Origin: Hyphomicrobiales bacterium
GTDB lineage: Bacteria > Pseudomonadota > Alphaproteobacteria > Rhizobiales > Aestuariivirgaceae
Direction of reading: 5' to 3'
Length of the DNA stretch: 9,375 bases
Assembly (NCBI GenBank): GCA_026996935.1
Contig: JALWJW010000420.1
Coordinates: forward strand, 1-9,375
Of this stretch, positions 1-6,144 are shown piece by piece. Position numbers and translations under genes: made by a program. Each line of letters starts with the position of its first letter. The first letter of the stretch is position 1. The notes under the pieces were generated by a model, which was not told where the DNA came from, ran no database searches, and saw only the letters and a program-made list of their open reading frames with translations.

Positions 1-2
1 CC

Positions 3-1139
3 ACAATTTCCCATGCGGGCCGCCAGTACGCCGAGCACGGTATGGTCAACCCTGGCGTTTACCATGCCTCAACAATTATGGTCCCCACGCTGGATGACTG
101 GTTTGGAGGTACCCAGAAATACCGATATGGTCGATACGGCACCCCCACTTTACGCGCACTTGAGGAATCAATGGCCCAATTGGAAGGCGGGCATGGGTGT
201 TGCGTATTTCCATCCGGTCTGTGTGCGATCACCTCAACATTGATGCTTATCCTTAAAGCTGGCGACCACCTTTTAATGACGGATTCTGTTTATCAACCAA
301 CACGGAAGTTTTGCGATACTATTCTAAAAGATTTTGGTGTTGAAACGACCTATTATGATCCGTTGATCGGTTCTGGCATAAACAATCTTATTCAAGACAA
401 CACCGCGATGATTTTCTTGGAATCTCCAGGCTCTCAAACAATGGAAATTCAGGATGTCCCGGCCATCACAGAAATCGCCCGTACAAAGAGCATTGTAAGT
501 GTCATTGATAACACATGGGGAGCCGGGCATTATTTCAAGGCGTTTGAAATGGGCTGTGATATTTCGGTTCAGGCGGCGACAAAATATATTGTCGGCCATT
601 CTGATGTTATGCTTGGGACAGCCACGGTTTCAAAAGAACTTTGGGACAATTACCGTCATAAATACCAGTTGATGGGATTACATGCAGGGCCTGATGATGT
701 TTATCTCGGTCTTCGCGGGTTGCATACATTGGATGTTCGTCTTGAACGTCACATGAAAAACGCAATGAAAGTTGCAACATGGCTGGAAACACGAGATGAA
801 GTGGCACAGGTTATGTACCCTGCCCTGCCTGATGCTCAAGGCCATGATATCTGGAAACGAGATTTTAAAGGTGCTTGCGGTTTGTTCTCCATAAGGTTCA
901 GCAATGGAAAACGCGAAGCTGTTGCAGCGATGATAGATCATCTTTCGTTGTTTGGCATTGGTGCTTCCTGGGGCGGTTTTGAAAGCCTGGTTCTGCCGTT
1001 TAATCCATCTTCTTATCGCACGGCAACCACATGGCCGCATGAAGGGATGTGTTTGCGTTTTCATATTGGACTTGAATCACCTCAAGATTTAATCAATGAT
1101 TTAGAAGAAGGGTTTGAACGTTACAATAAAACCATTTAA
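3..1139 (+). CDS. metC: Cystathionine beta-lyase (MetC), 5' end missing
   Basis: PLP-dependent C-S lyase of the Cys/Met metabolism family. It would cleave cystathionine to homocysteine, pyruvate and ammonia in the cytoplasmic methionine pathway. The reading frame is open from base 3, and the first visible codons already match the family N-terminus (T-I-S-H-A-G-R, then VNPGVYHAST). The ATG at 42 is therefore internal and the true start lies a few codons left of the window. 378 residues are visible against roughly 390 usual. Visible motifs are YGRYGTPT near 129-152 (cofactor phosphate contact region), FPSGLCAI near 210-233, the PLP-ring aspartate in IDNTW near 504-518, and the Schiff-base lysine in AATKYIVGHSD (Lys codon 582-584). 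TKYIVGHSD favours cystathionine beta-lyase over cystathionine gamma-synthase, but related C-S lyases cannot be excluded. The next gene is 129 bp downstream with its own putative regulatory DNA, so co-transcription is doubtful. Ends in TAA. Confidence 0.92.
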   Translation, partial: TISHAGRQYAEHGMVNPGVYHASTIMVPTLDDWFGGTQKYRYGRYGTPTLRALEESMAQLEGGHGCCVFPSGLCAITSTLMLILKAGDHLLMTDSVYQPTRKFCDTILKDFGVETTYYDPLIGSGINNLIQDNTAMIFLESPGSQTMEIQDVPAITEIARTKSIVSVIDNTWGAGHYFKAFEMGCDISVQAATKYIVGHSDVMLGTATVSKELWDNYRHKYQLMGLHAGPDDVYLGLRGLHTLDVRLERHMKNAMKVATWLETRDEVAQVMYPALPDAQGHDIWKRDFKGACGLFSIRFSNGKREAVAAMIDHLSLFGIGASWGGFESLVLPFNPSSYRTATTWPHEGMCLRFHIGLESPQDLINDLEEGFERYNKTI

Positions 1140-1150
1140 GAAAAACGCGT

Positions 1151-1204
1151 CACTTTGAAACTTTTAGTACACAAAACATGTCAACTGAAACTTTTTCGAC
1201 ATAA
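1151..1204 (+). repeat. 30-bp-spaced direct repeats upstream of the binding-protein gene
   Basis: Two direct copies of TGAAACTTTT lie at 1156-1165 and 1186-1195. Each is followed three bases later by ACA and then AA, so the shared pattern is TGAAACTTTT-N3-ACA-N-AA. The offset is exactly 30 bp, close to three helical turns, which would put two bound regulator dimers on one face of the DNA. They sit 65 to 118 bp upstream of the ATG at 1269, a usual place for activator sites. The identity of the binding protein is unknown; the downstream sigma-54-type regulator is one candidate (inference). Confidence 0.45.
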
Positions 1205-1268
1205 GGCTCTTGAAGTTCGTTTTTTTTAAGTTACCATACGAAAACATTATAAAAGGGAGGAATATATA

Positions 1269-2300
1269 ATGAAGAAAACAATTGGTTCACTGATTAAGGG
1301 TGTTGCTTTAACCAGCGCGCTTGTGATGAGCACAAGTTTAACAGCATCGGCTGGCGAACTTACCGTTTACACAGCGATAGAAGCTGAAGATTTGAAAAAA
1401 TATGCTGCCACATTCAACAAAGATCATCCCGATATCAAAATCAAATGGGTACGCGATTCAACGGGCATTATTACGGCCAAGCTTTTGGCTGAAAAAAACA
1501 ACCCGCAAGCAGATGTGATCTGGGGCCTTGCCGGCACATCATTACTGCTTATGAAGGGTGAAGGCATGTTACAGCCTTATGCACCCAAGGGCGTTGAAAA
1601 ACTTGATAAGAAATTTGTTGATAAATCCAAGCCACCAGCATGGGTTGGTATGGATGCCTGGGTAGCTGCTGTTTGCTATAACACGGTTGAAGGCAAAAAA
1701 GCTGGCCTTGTTGCACCAAAAACCTGGAAAGACCTGCTCAAACCTATGTATAAAGGCAAAATCATTATGCCTAATCCAAATTCTTCAGGCACGGGCTTTC
1801 TTGATGTCTCAAGCTGGATTCAGATGTTTGGTGAAGAAGGTGCATGGAAATATATGGACGGTTTGCACACAAACATCGCACGTTATACACACTCAGGTTC
1901 CAAGCCTTGTAAACTTGCTGCTGCCGGTGAAATTCCGATCGGTATTTCTTTTGCTTTCCGTGGTGCCAAATCAAAAGCCAAAGGTGCTCCAATTGATATT
2001 ATTGTACCAGAAGAAGGTGTTGGCTGGGAAATGGAAGCCTCTGCAATTGTAGCTGGCACCGATAACGAAAAAGATGCCAAAACACTGCTTGACTGGTCTG
2101 TTAGTAAAAAAGCCAACGAAATGTATAACGCAGGTTATGCCGTTGTTGCTTATCCTGGTGTGGCCAAGCCGGTAAAATTCTTCCCGAAAAATTTACTTGA
2201 GAAGATGATTGATAATGACTTTGAAAAAGCAGCTAACAATCGCAAACGCGTATTGGCTGAATGGCAAAAACGTTATGATGGCAAATCAGATCCAAAATAA
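1269..2300 (+). CDS. aepX: ABC transporter periplasmic substrate-binding protein, 2-aminoethylphosphonate type (AepX/PhnS2-like)
   Basis: Periplasmic solute receptor of a binding-protein-dependent importer, 343 residues. The start is fixed by a strong Shine-Dalgarno (AAGGGAGG at 1253-1260) 8 nt before the ATG. A Sec signal peptide occupies residues 1-28: a Lys-rich N-terminus, a hydrophobic core, and a TASA|GE cleavage site. The mature protein starts with ELTVYTAIEAE. Family hallmarks are WVRDSTGIITAKLLAE (60-75), ADVIWGLAGTSLLL (81-94), NPNSSGTGFLDVS (169-181), YTHSGSKPC (206-214) and an EWQKRY C-terminus (331-336). These match, from memory, the family annotated as putative 2-aminoethylphosphonate binding protein, which belongs to the FbpA/AfuA fold group. 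Cys136 and Cys214 could form a disulfide in the periplasm (inference). A hexose-phosphate ligand, as in AfuA, is the main alternative. ATPase and permease genes follow, but a hairpin and a possible new promoter intervene, so the receptor may be made in excess. Confidence 0.85.
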   Translation: MKKTIGSLIKGVALTSALVMSTSLTASAGELTVYTAIEAEDLKKYAATFNKDHPDIKIKWVRDSTGIITAKLLAEKNNPQADVIWGLAGTSLLLMKGEGMLQPYAPKGVEKLDKKFVDKSKPPAWVGMDAWVAAVCYNTVEGKKAGLVAPKTWKDLLKPMYKGKIIMPNPNSSGTGFLDVSSWIQMFGEEGAWKYMDGLHTNIARYTHSGSKPCKLAAAGEIPIGISFAFRGAKSKAKGAPIDIIVPEEGVGWEMEASAIVAGTDNEKDAKTLLDWSVSKKANEMYNAGYAVVAYPGVAKPVKFFPKNLLEKMIDNDFEKAANNRKRVLAEWQKRYDGKSDPK

Positions 2301-2323
2301 GCACTAGTGCTTTTTAATAAATT

Positions 2324-2360
2324 AGCACGGCGGTTGAAATATGCCGCCGTGCTTTATATT
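2324..2360 (+). terminator. Hairpin after aepX, probable partial terminator or 3' stabiliser
   Basis: A perfect 10-bp GC-rich stem, AGCACGGCGG (2324-2333) with CCGCCGTGCT (2344-2353), has a 10-nt loop and is followed by TTATATT. It lies 24 nt past the aepX stop. The T tract is short and broken, so termination may be incomplete. Such hairpins after a binding-protein gene often reduce read-through to the membrane genes and protect the upstream message. A second GC-rich palindrome, GCACTAGTGC followed by TTTTT, lies just upstream at 2301-2315 and offers competing pairings (GTGCT 2307-2311 with AGCAC 2324-2328). Confidence 0.65.
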
Positions 2361-2373
2361 ACGACGACTTGCC

Positions 2374-2400
2374 GTCATTCCTGCGTTGGTGGGAATCCAG
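2374..2400 (+). repeat. Degenerate REP/dRS3-like palindromic repeat
   Basis: The stretch GTCATTCCTGCG..GGGAATCCAG resembles the dispersed element GTCATTCCCGCG..CGGGAATCCAG seen in many proteobacterial genomes, and the Neisseria dRS3 core ATTCCC-N8-GGGAAT. The stem is ATTCCTGC (2377-2384) with GTGGGAAT (2389-2396) around a GTTG loop. Two positions are G-T wobbles, so the copy is worn at DNA level but still folds as RNA. The family assignment rests on recall and only one copy is in the window. Confidence 0.5.
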
Positions 2401-2407
2401 AACTGTA

Positions 2408-2435
2408 TTGGCCGAAACACCCTGCCCTTTATAAT
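2408..2435 (+). promoter_or_regulatory. Putative sigma-70 promoter for the ATPase-permease genes
   Basis: A perfect -10 hexamer TATAAT at 2430-2435 is preceded by TTGGCC at 2408-2413 (four of six bases match TTGACA) with a 16-bp spacer. Transcription would begin near 2442, about 74 nt before the ATPase ATG and after the hairpin at 2324-2353. This could give the membrane genes a basal level of expression independent of aepX. Confidence 0.45.
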
Positions 2436-2515
2436 TTTTGCCTTGGCGGAAATGGCGTGTGTGGTTGATTTGCGCTTACGGTTTAGGCACACTGATTTTC
2501 AAAGGCAACATCCAT

Positions 2516-3604
2516 ATGGGCGATCAATCTCCGTTTTTAAAAATCCGCAACCTGACAAAAATGTTCGGTACCTTCACCGCGTTGAAAGACATTTCCTTAG
2601 ATGTTGATGAAGGCGAGTTCATTTGTTTTCTAGGACCTTCAGGTTGTGGAAAAACCACCTTTCTTCGCGCCATTGCTGGGCTGGATATTCAAACGTCTGG
2701 CTCAATTGAGCAAGCCGGTAAAGATATATCGCCCCTGCCTCCGGCAGAACGTGATTTTGGTATCGTCTTTCAATCTTATGCTCTTTTCCCCAATCTGACC
2801 GTTTTTCGAAATATTGCTTACGGCCTTGAGAATGCGGGTCGCAGCAAGGCTGAAATTAGAAAGCGGGTAGCAGAATTATTGGATATGGTTGGCCTTGGCG
2901 ATCAGGCTGATAAATATCCAGCGCAATTATCAGGTGGTCAACAACAGCGTATTGCCCTTGCACGTGCTCTGGCAACCTCACCCGGCTTACTTTTACTTGA
3001 TGAGCCGCTATCGGCGCTTGATGCAAAAGTGCGTACATTTCTTCGCCATGAAATTAAAGACCTGCAAGACAAATTAGGCATAACCACTGTAATGGTCACC
3101 CACGATCAGGAAGAAGCCCTGACCATGGCGGACCGCATCGTGGTGATGGACCACGGGACGATTGAGCAGGTGGGGACACCACTGGAAATATATCGCGAAC
3201 CTGCGACTTTGTTTGTTGCTGATTTTATTGGCGAAATGAACCAGTTAGCCGCCATTGCAGATGCAAAAAATCATGTAACGATTGGCAATCACTCTTTTGT
3301 CTGTAATGAGCACAACAAAGAGGTTGGCACCAGGGGGGTGATGACCATTCGTCCTGAAGATGTTGTACCCCAGCCCAAAAACTCAAAAAACAAAGGTTCT
3401 AATGTCATAACTGTGACAATTAAGGAAATGGAGTTTCTGGGCTCGTTTTGGCGCGCAACGCTGATTGATAAAAGCCTGGGTCAACAAGAGCTTGTTGCTG
3501 ACTTTTCAATCAATGCTGTTTCACGGATGAGTTTGGACGAAGGGGCCGTCATAAAAGTTGACCTTCCACAGCAGTCTTTGCGTTTTTACGAGGCGAGGCG
3601 TTAA
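2516..3604 (+). CDS. aepV: ABC transporter ATP-binding protein, 2-aminoethylphosphonate type (AepV/PhnT2-like)
   Basis: Cytoplasmic ATPase that powers the importer, 362 residues from the chosen ATG. The frame is open upstream to an ATG at 2438, but the extra 26 residues are not family-like. The ATG at 2516 begins just before the conserved PFLKIRNLTKMFG and has a modest AAAGG site 10 nt upstream. Domains in order: Walker A GPSGCGKTT (40-48), Q-loop Gln86 in FQSYALFP, ABC signature LSGGQQQR (138-145), Walker B LLLLDEP (158-164), D-loop SALD (166-169) and switch His196 in THD. These are followed by a C-terminal TOBE-like region from about 240 to 360, with IRPEDV at about 278-283, as in importers of the Fe3+/polyamine/phosphonate class. 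All catalytic residues are intact. The permease gene follows its stop after 1 nt, implying translational coupling. Substrate identity rests on the neighbouring binding protein. Confidence 0.9.
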   Translation: MGDQSPFLKIRNLTKMFGTFTALKDISLDVDEGEFICFLGPSGCGKTTFLRAIAGLDIQTSGSIEQAGKDISPLPPAERDFGIVFQSYALFPNLTVFRNIAYGLENAGRSKAEIRKRVAELLDMVGLGDQADKYPAQLSGGQQQRIALARALATSPGLLLLDEPLSALDAKVRTFLRHEIKDLQDKLGITTVMVTHDQEEALTMADRIVVMDHGTIEQVGTPLEIYREPATLFVADFIGEMNQLAAIADAKNHVTIGNHSFVCNEHNKEVGTRGVMTIRPEDVVPQPKNSKNKGSNVITVTIKEMEFLGSFWRATLIDKSLGQQELVADFSINAVSRMSLDEGAVIKVDLPQQSLRFYEARR

Positions 3605-3605
3605 A

Positions 3606-5615
3606 ATGTCAAACACCTTAAGCACACCGTTAAAAATGGCTCCAAAGGTTAAACCTAAGGCCGGCCGTGATGATTGGGTCATGCGTGCATTCATTATCGT
3701 TATCGGGCTTTATCTGATTGTCACCCTCGCCTTCCCGCTTTATGCCATGTTGTCGAAATCGGTAAACACTTATGCTTTTGATTTATCCAGATTCGAAATT
3801 CAAATTAACAAGGGGCAAGGATGGAGCAAGCCGACCACGATTGCCGAACTCAATCAACAAGTTAAAAAACATAAACCGGCTGACCTGAAAACCTCATCAG
3901 ATGGACGATTGTCTGTCGTTGATATGATTGAGGGGTTTAGCTTTCGCTCCCCGACACTTTATCGTCTTAGAAATACCCAAGATGGCGGGGCGTTTTTAAA
4001 CGGGAGTGAGCGCGTTACAGATACACAGTGGCACGAGTTTACCAGCAACAAATTTCGTCGCGTCTTTTTAAAGCCTGTCGGGGCAACGGGGCTGGATAAC
4101 TTTGTTCAATACTTCTCAAATCCGTCGCTGTTTAATTCTATCTTTAACTCACTGTTTATTGCCATTGTCTCGATGGTCATCACCATTACTTTGGCCTTTA
4201 CCTTTGCCTATGCTATGGCACGCAGCAAAATGCGCTTTAAAGGCGTATTTAAGATCATCACCATGATGCCTATATTGGTGCCGTCGCTTTTACCGGGCAT
4301 TGCTTTGGTTTATCTGTTTGGCAATCAGGGTATCTTTAAGTTTCTTATGGGTGATCAAACAATTTATGGACCTATTGGCATCATTGCCGGGTCAGTTTTT
4401 TTCACTTTTCCACACGCAATGATTATTATTCAAACATCGCTCTCAATTTCTGATGCCCGGCTTTATGAAGCCTCTGACGCTTTGGGTGCCAGTAAAATGA
4501 AGACGTTTTTTACTGTCACTTTGCCTGGTGCGCGCTACGGTTTAATTTCTGCTGCGTTTGTGGTTTTCAATCTGGTTATTACAGATTTTGGTTTGCCCAA
4601 GGTTATTGGCGGTCAATTTAATGTTCTTGCCGTTGATATCTACAAGCAGGTTATCGGTCAGCAAAACTTTGAAATGGGCGCTGTTGTATCGGTGGTGCTG
4701 CTTATTCCGGCCATGTTAGCCTTTACCATTGATCGTATTGTTCAGAAAAAGCAAACATCGCAATTGTCTGCCCGTTCAGTACCGTACGAGCCAAAGGTCA
4801 ACAAGCGCTTTGACCGTATCATGTTTACCTACTGCGCCATTGTCGGTGCGTTTATTCTTATGGTATTGCTCATTTGCCAATATGCTGCTCTGATTAAATT
4901 CTGGCCTTATGATTTAAGCCTGTCTTTAACCAACTATAATTTTGATGTTATGGATGGCGGTGGCTGGTCATCATTCACCAACTCACTAAAACTTGCCGTT
5001 ATGGTGTCTTTTATCGGTACGATTGTCGTGTTTACTGGTGCTTATATGGTTGAGAAAGCCCCGGGCTTTGGCTTTGGACGGGGCGTGTTCCAATTCCTTG
5101 CCATGCTGCCAATGGCAATCCCTGGTATGGTTCTGGGGCTTGCTTATATTTTCTTTTTTAACAATCCCGACAATCCGCTCAATGTCATCTATGGCACGTT
5201 AACGATTATGGTGATCTGTACCGTTACACACTTTTACACGGTCACCCATCTCACCTCGCTCACGGCGTTGAAACAGATGGATAAAGAGTTTGAATCCGTT
5301 TCTGCTTCACTCAAGCAACCATTCTATAAACTGTTTGCCCGCGTCACGGTTCCAGTCTGTATGCCAGCTATTTTAGATATTTCAATCTATTTATTCGTGA
5401 ATGCAATGACCACCGTTTCGGCATTGATCTTCATTTATAGCCCGGACACAACTCTGGCATCGATAGCCATGCTGAATATGGATGATGCAGGCGACATTGC
5501 CCCTGCTGCTGCCATGGGCATGATGATATTTTACGCCAATGCGACAGCGCGGTTGATTCACTATTTACTGTCAAAACGCCTATATGGCACCACACAAGCA
5601 TGGCGAACACGTTGA
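3606..5615 (+). CDS. aepW: Fused ABC transporter permease, 2-aminoethylphosphonate type (AepW/PhnU2-like), with extra periplasmic segment
   Basis: Inner-membrane permease with both channel halves in one chain, 669 residues. The ATG at 3606 follows the ATPase stop by one base and has GAGG at 3595-3598; an upstream in-frame start at 3558 would overlap the ATPase gene and is less likely. TM1 is at about 28-52. A largely hydrophilic stretch of about 110 residues (54-170) follows, then the first channel domain with its ATPase-coupling EAA loop at 288-307 (EASDALGASK...LP). The second channel domain starts with a membrane segment near 405-428 and has its EAA loop at 563-583 (ESVSASLKQ...VP). The second loop has Lys where the conserved Gly usually stands. 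Fused permeases of this class are usually around 500-580 residues, so the extra length is mainly the segment after TM1. The partner is the ATPase encoded immediately upstream. The gene ends TGA. Confidence 0.88.
   Translation: MSNTLSTPLKMAPKVKPKAGRDDWVMRAFIIVIGLYLIVTLAFPLYAMLSKSVNTYAFDLSRFEIQINKGQGWSKPTTIAELNQQVKKHKPADLKTSSDGRLSVVDMIEGFSFRSPTLYRLRNTQDGGAFLNGSERVTDTQWHEFTSNKFRRVFLKPVGATGLDNFVQYFSNPSLFNSIFNSLFIAIVSMVITITLAFTFAYAMARSKMRFKGVFKIITMMPILVPSLLPGIALVYLFGNQGIFKFLMGDQTIYGPIGIIAGSVFFTFPHAMIIIQTSLSISDARLYEASDALGASKMKTFFTVTLPGARYGLISAAFVVFNLVITDFGLPKVIGGQFNVLAVDIYKQVIGQQNFEMGAVVSVVLLIPAMLAFTIDRIVQKKQTSQLSARSVPYEPKVNKRFDRIMFTYCAIVGAFILMVLLICQYAALIKFWPYDLSLSLTNYNFDVMDGGGWSSFTNSLKLAVMVSFIGTIVVFTGAYMVEKAPGFGFGRGVFQFLAMLPMAIPGMVLGLAYIFFFNNPDNPLNVIYGTLTIMVICTVTHFYTVTHLTSLTALKQMDKEFESVSASLKQPFYKLFARVTVPVCMPAILDISIYLFVNAMTTVSALIFIYSPDTTLASIAMLNMDDAGDIAPAAAMGMMIFYANATARLIHYLLSKRLYGTTQAWRTR
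5585..5600 (+). promoter_or_regulatory. Possible sigma-54 (-24/-12) promoter element at the end of aepW
   Basis: TGGCAC-N5-AAGCA has GG and GC separated by exactly 10 bp, as in the -24/-12 consensus TGGCAC-N5-TTGCA. Nine of the eleven defined bases match. It would start transcription near 5611, ahead of the small secreted protein gene and the kinase/regulator genes. It lies inside the last codons of aepW, and one or two such matches are expected by chance in a window this size, so support is weak. Confidence 0.25.
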
Positions 5616-5628
5616 TAACGAAAACATC

Positions 5629-5646
5629 AAATATTGATCACAATTT
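5629..5646. promoter_or_regulatory. Imperfect dyad in the aepW-small gene intergenic region, possible operator
   Basis: AAATATTGATCACAATTT is an 18-bp imperfect palindrome centred on TGATCA; 14 of 18 positions agree with its reverse complement. It lies 112-129 bp before the small gene's ATG. The core TTGAT recalls half of an FNR-type site, but the spacing does not fit that consensus. The rest of the 142-bp gap is AT-rich with a run of seven T at 5658-5664 and no strong terminator stem. Confidence 0.25.
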
Positions 5647-5757
5647 ATCATCAGCCCTTTTTTTGTTGGATTTATTATCTATTTATTCCATAGATTAACC
5701 TCATGCGTGCTTTGCCTGTAGTACAAAAAATGTGCGACCTGTAAATTGGAGATGAAA

Positions 5758-6063
5758 ATGACAATAAAAACGACACTAAAAACCACATTGCGCGGCGCGC
5801 TGTTGGGTGGTGGCGTATTAATGGCTTCAGTCATTTTCTTTACCCCGCTGGCAATCGCTCACGAAGCCAATACCATTGCCAACCTGAAAAATTGTCGTAG
5901 TATTCTGACACCGAGTGGAAGCGAAAGCCAAATCTGTAAAAATGACCTGTATATTGATCAGCGATTTAAAGTTAGCGCCGTGACAATTTACAATCGCCGC
6001 CATTGCCATGCCAATGGCGTATGCCACAAACACCGCTTTATAAATCCTAATCACAGACACTAA
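5758..6063 (+). CDS. Small secreted protein with His/Cys-rich C-terminus, function unknown
   Basis: 101 residues from the ATG at 5758, which has GGAG (5748-5751) six bases upstream. An in-frame ATG at 5752 and a TTG at 5746 are alternatives. The N-terminus is a clear Sec signal peptide: Lys/Arg-rich residues 2-12, a hydrophobic core at 14-31, and cleavage predicted after AIA (34) before HE. The mature chain of about 67 residues has four cysteines (46, 60, 83, 89) and ends in a basic tail dense in histidine: His82, 84, 90, 92, 99 and 101, with Cys83 and Cys89 in HCH...CHKH. The tail suggests metal binding or two disulfides in the periplasm (inference). I do not recognise the family. It sits between the permease and the sensor kinase on the same strand. 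The signal peptide, ribosome site and biased composition make a real gene more likely than chance; the minus-strand frame over it lacks such support. Confidence 0.7.
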   Translation: MTIKTTLKTTLRGALLGGGVLMASVIFFTPLAIAHEANTIANLKNCRSILTPSGSESQICKNDLYIDQRFKVSAVTIYNRRHCHANGVCHKHRFINPNHRH

Positions 6064-6074
6064 ACAAAATCTTA

Positions 6075-6092
6075 GCTCAACGGGCCTTTTTT
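6075..6092 (+). terminator. Weak hairpin with T tract after the small gene
   Basis: GCTC (6075-6078) can pair with GGGC (6082-6085) around an AAC loop, using one wobble, and six T follow at 6087-6092. The stem is only 4 bp, so this is at best a partial terminator between the small gene and the kinase gene. The rest of the 81-bp gap shows no clear promoter. Confidence 0.25.
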
Positions 6093-6144
6093 ATCCTGGA
6101 CAGCTCCATGGTTAACCAACAGATAAAATCTTGTGGTGTTTGAA

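Noticed and set aside
678..1064. 128-codon minus-strand frame inside metC
   Set aside because: It lies wholly within a well-supported PLP enzyme gene and shows no recognisable protein features.
1204..1219. Weak sigma-54-like AGGCTC-N5-GTTCG upstream of aepX
   Set aside because: It keeps GG but lacks the GC of the -12 element and matches only about six of eleven bases, so it is not better than chance despite the attractive location.
1210..1250. Sigma-70 promoter for aepX (TTGAAG with TACCAT, or the TATAAA near 1248)
   Set aside because: The first pair has a poor -10; the second would start transcription inside or next to the ribosome site. No confident promoter could be chosen.
2301..2315. 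GCACTAGTGC-TTTTT as an independent terminator
   Set aside because: A 10-bp perfect palindrome leaves no room for a loop; only about three pairs remain once a loop is allowed, so it is too weak alone.
2438..2515. Upstream in-frame extension of the ATPase gene from the ATG at 2438
   Set aside because: The 26 extra residues are unlike any ABC ATPase N-terminus, overlap the putative promoter's start region, and lack a better ribosome site than the ATG at 2516, which starts just before the conserved fold.
2341..2607. 88-codon + strand frame over the hairpin, repeat and ATPase start
   Set aside because: It runs through a terminator-like hairpin and a repeat and then overlaps the real ATPase frame; no signal, motif or ribosome site supports it.
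3558..3605. Earlier permease start overlapping the ATPase gene
   Set aside because: The ATG at 3606 has GAGG 7 nt upstream and couples neatly to the ATPase stop; the 16 extra residues are merely the ATPase C-terminus read in another frame.
5827..6060. 77-codon minus-strand frame opposite the small secreted protein
   Set aside because: The + strand frame has a signal peptide, a good ribosome site and a coherent tail; the minus frame has none of these.
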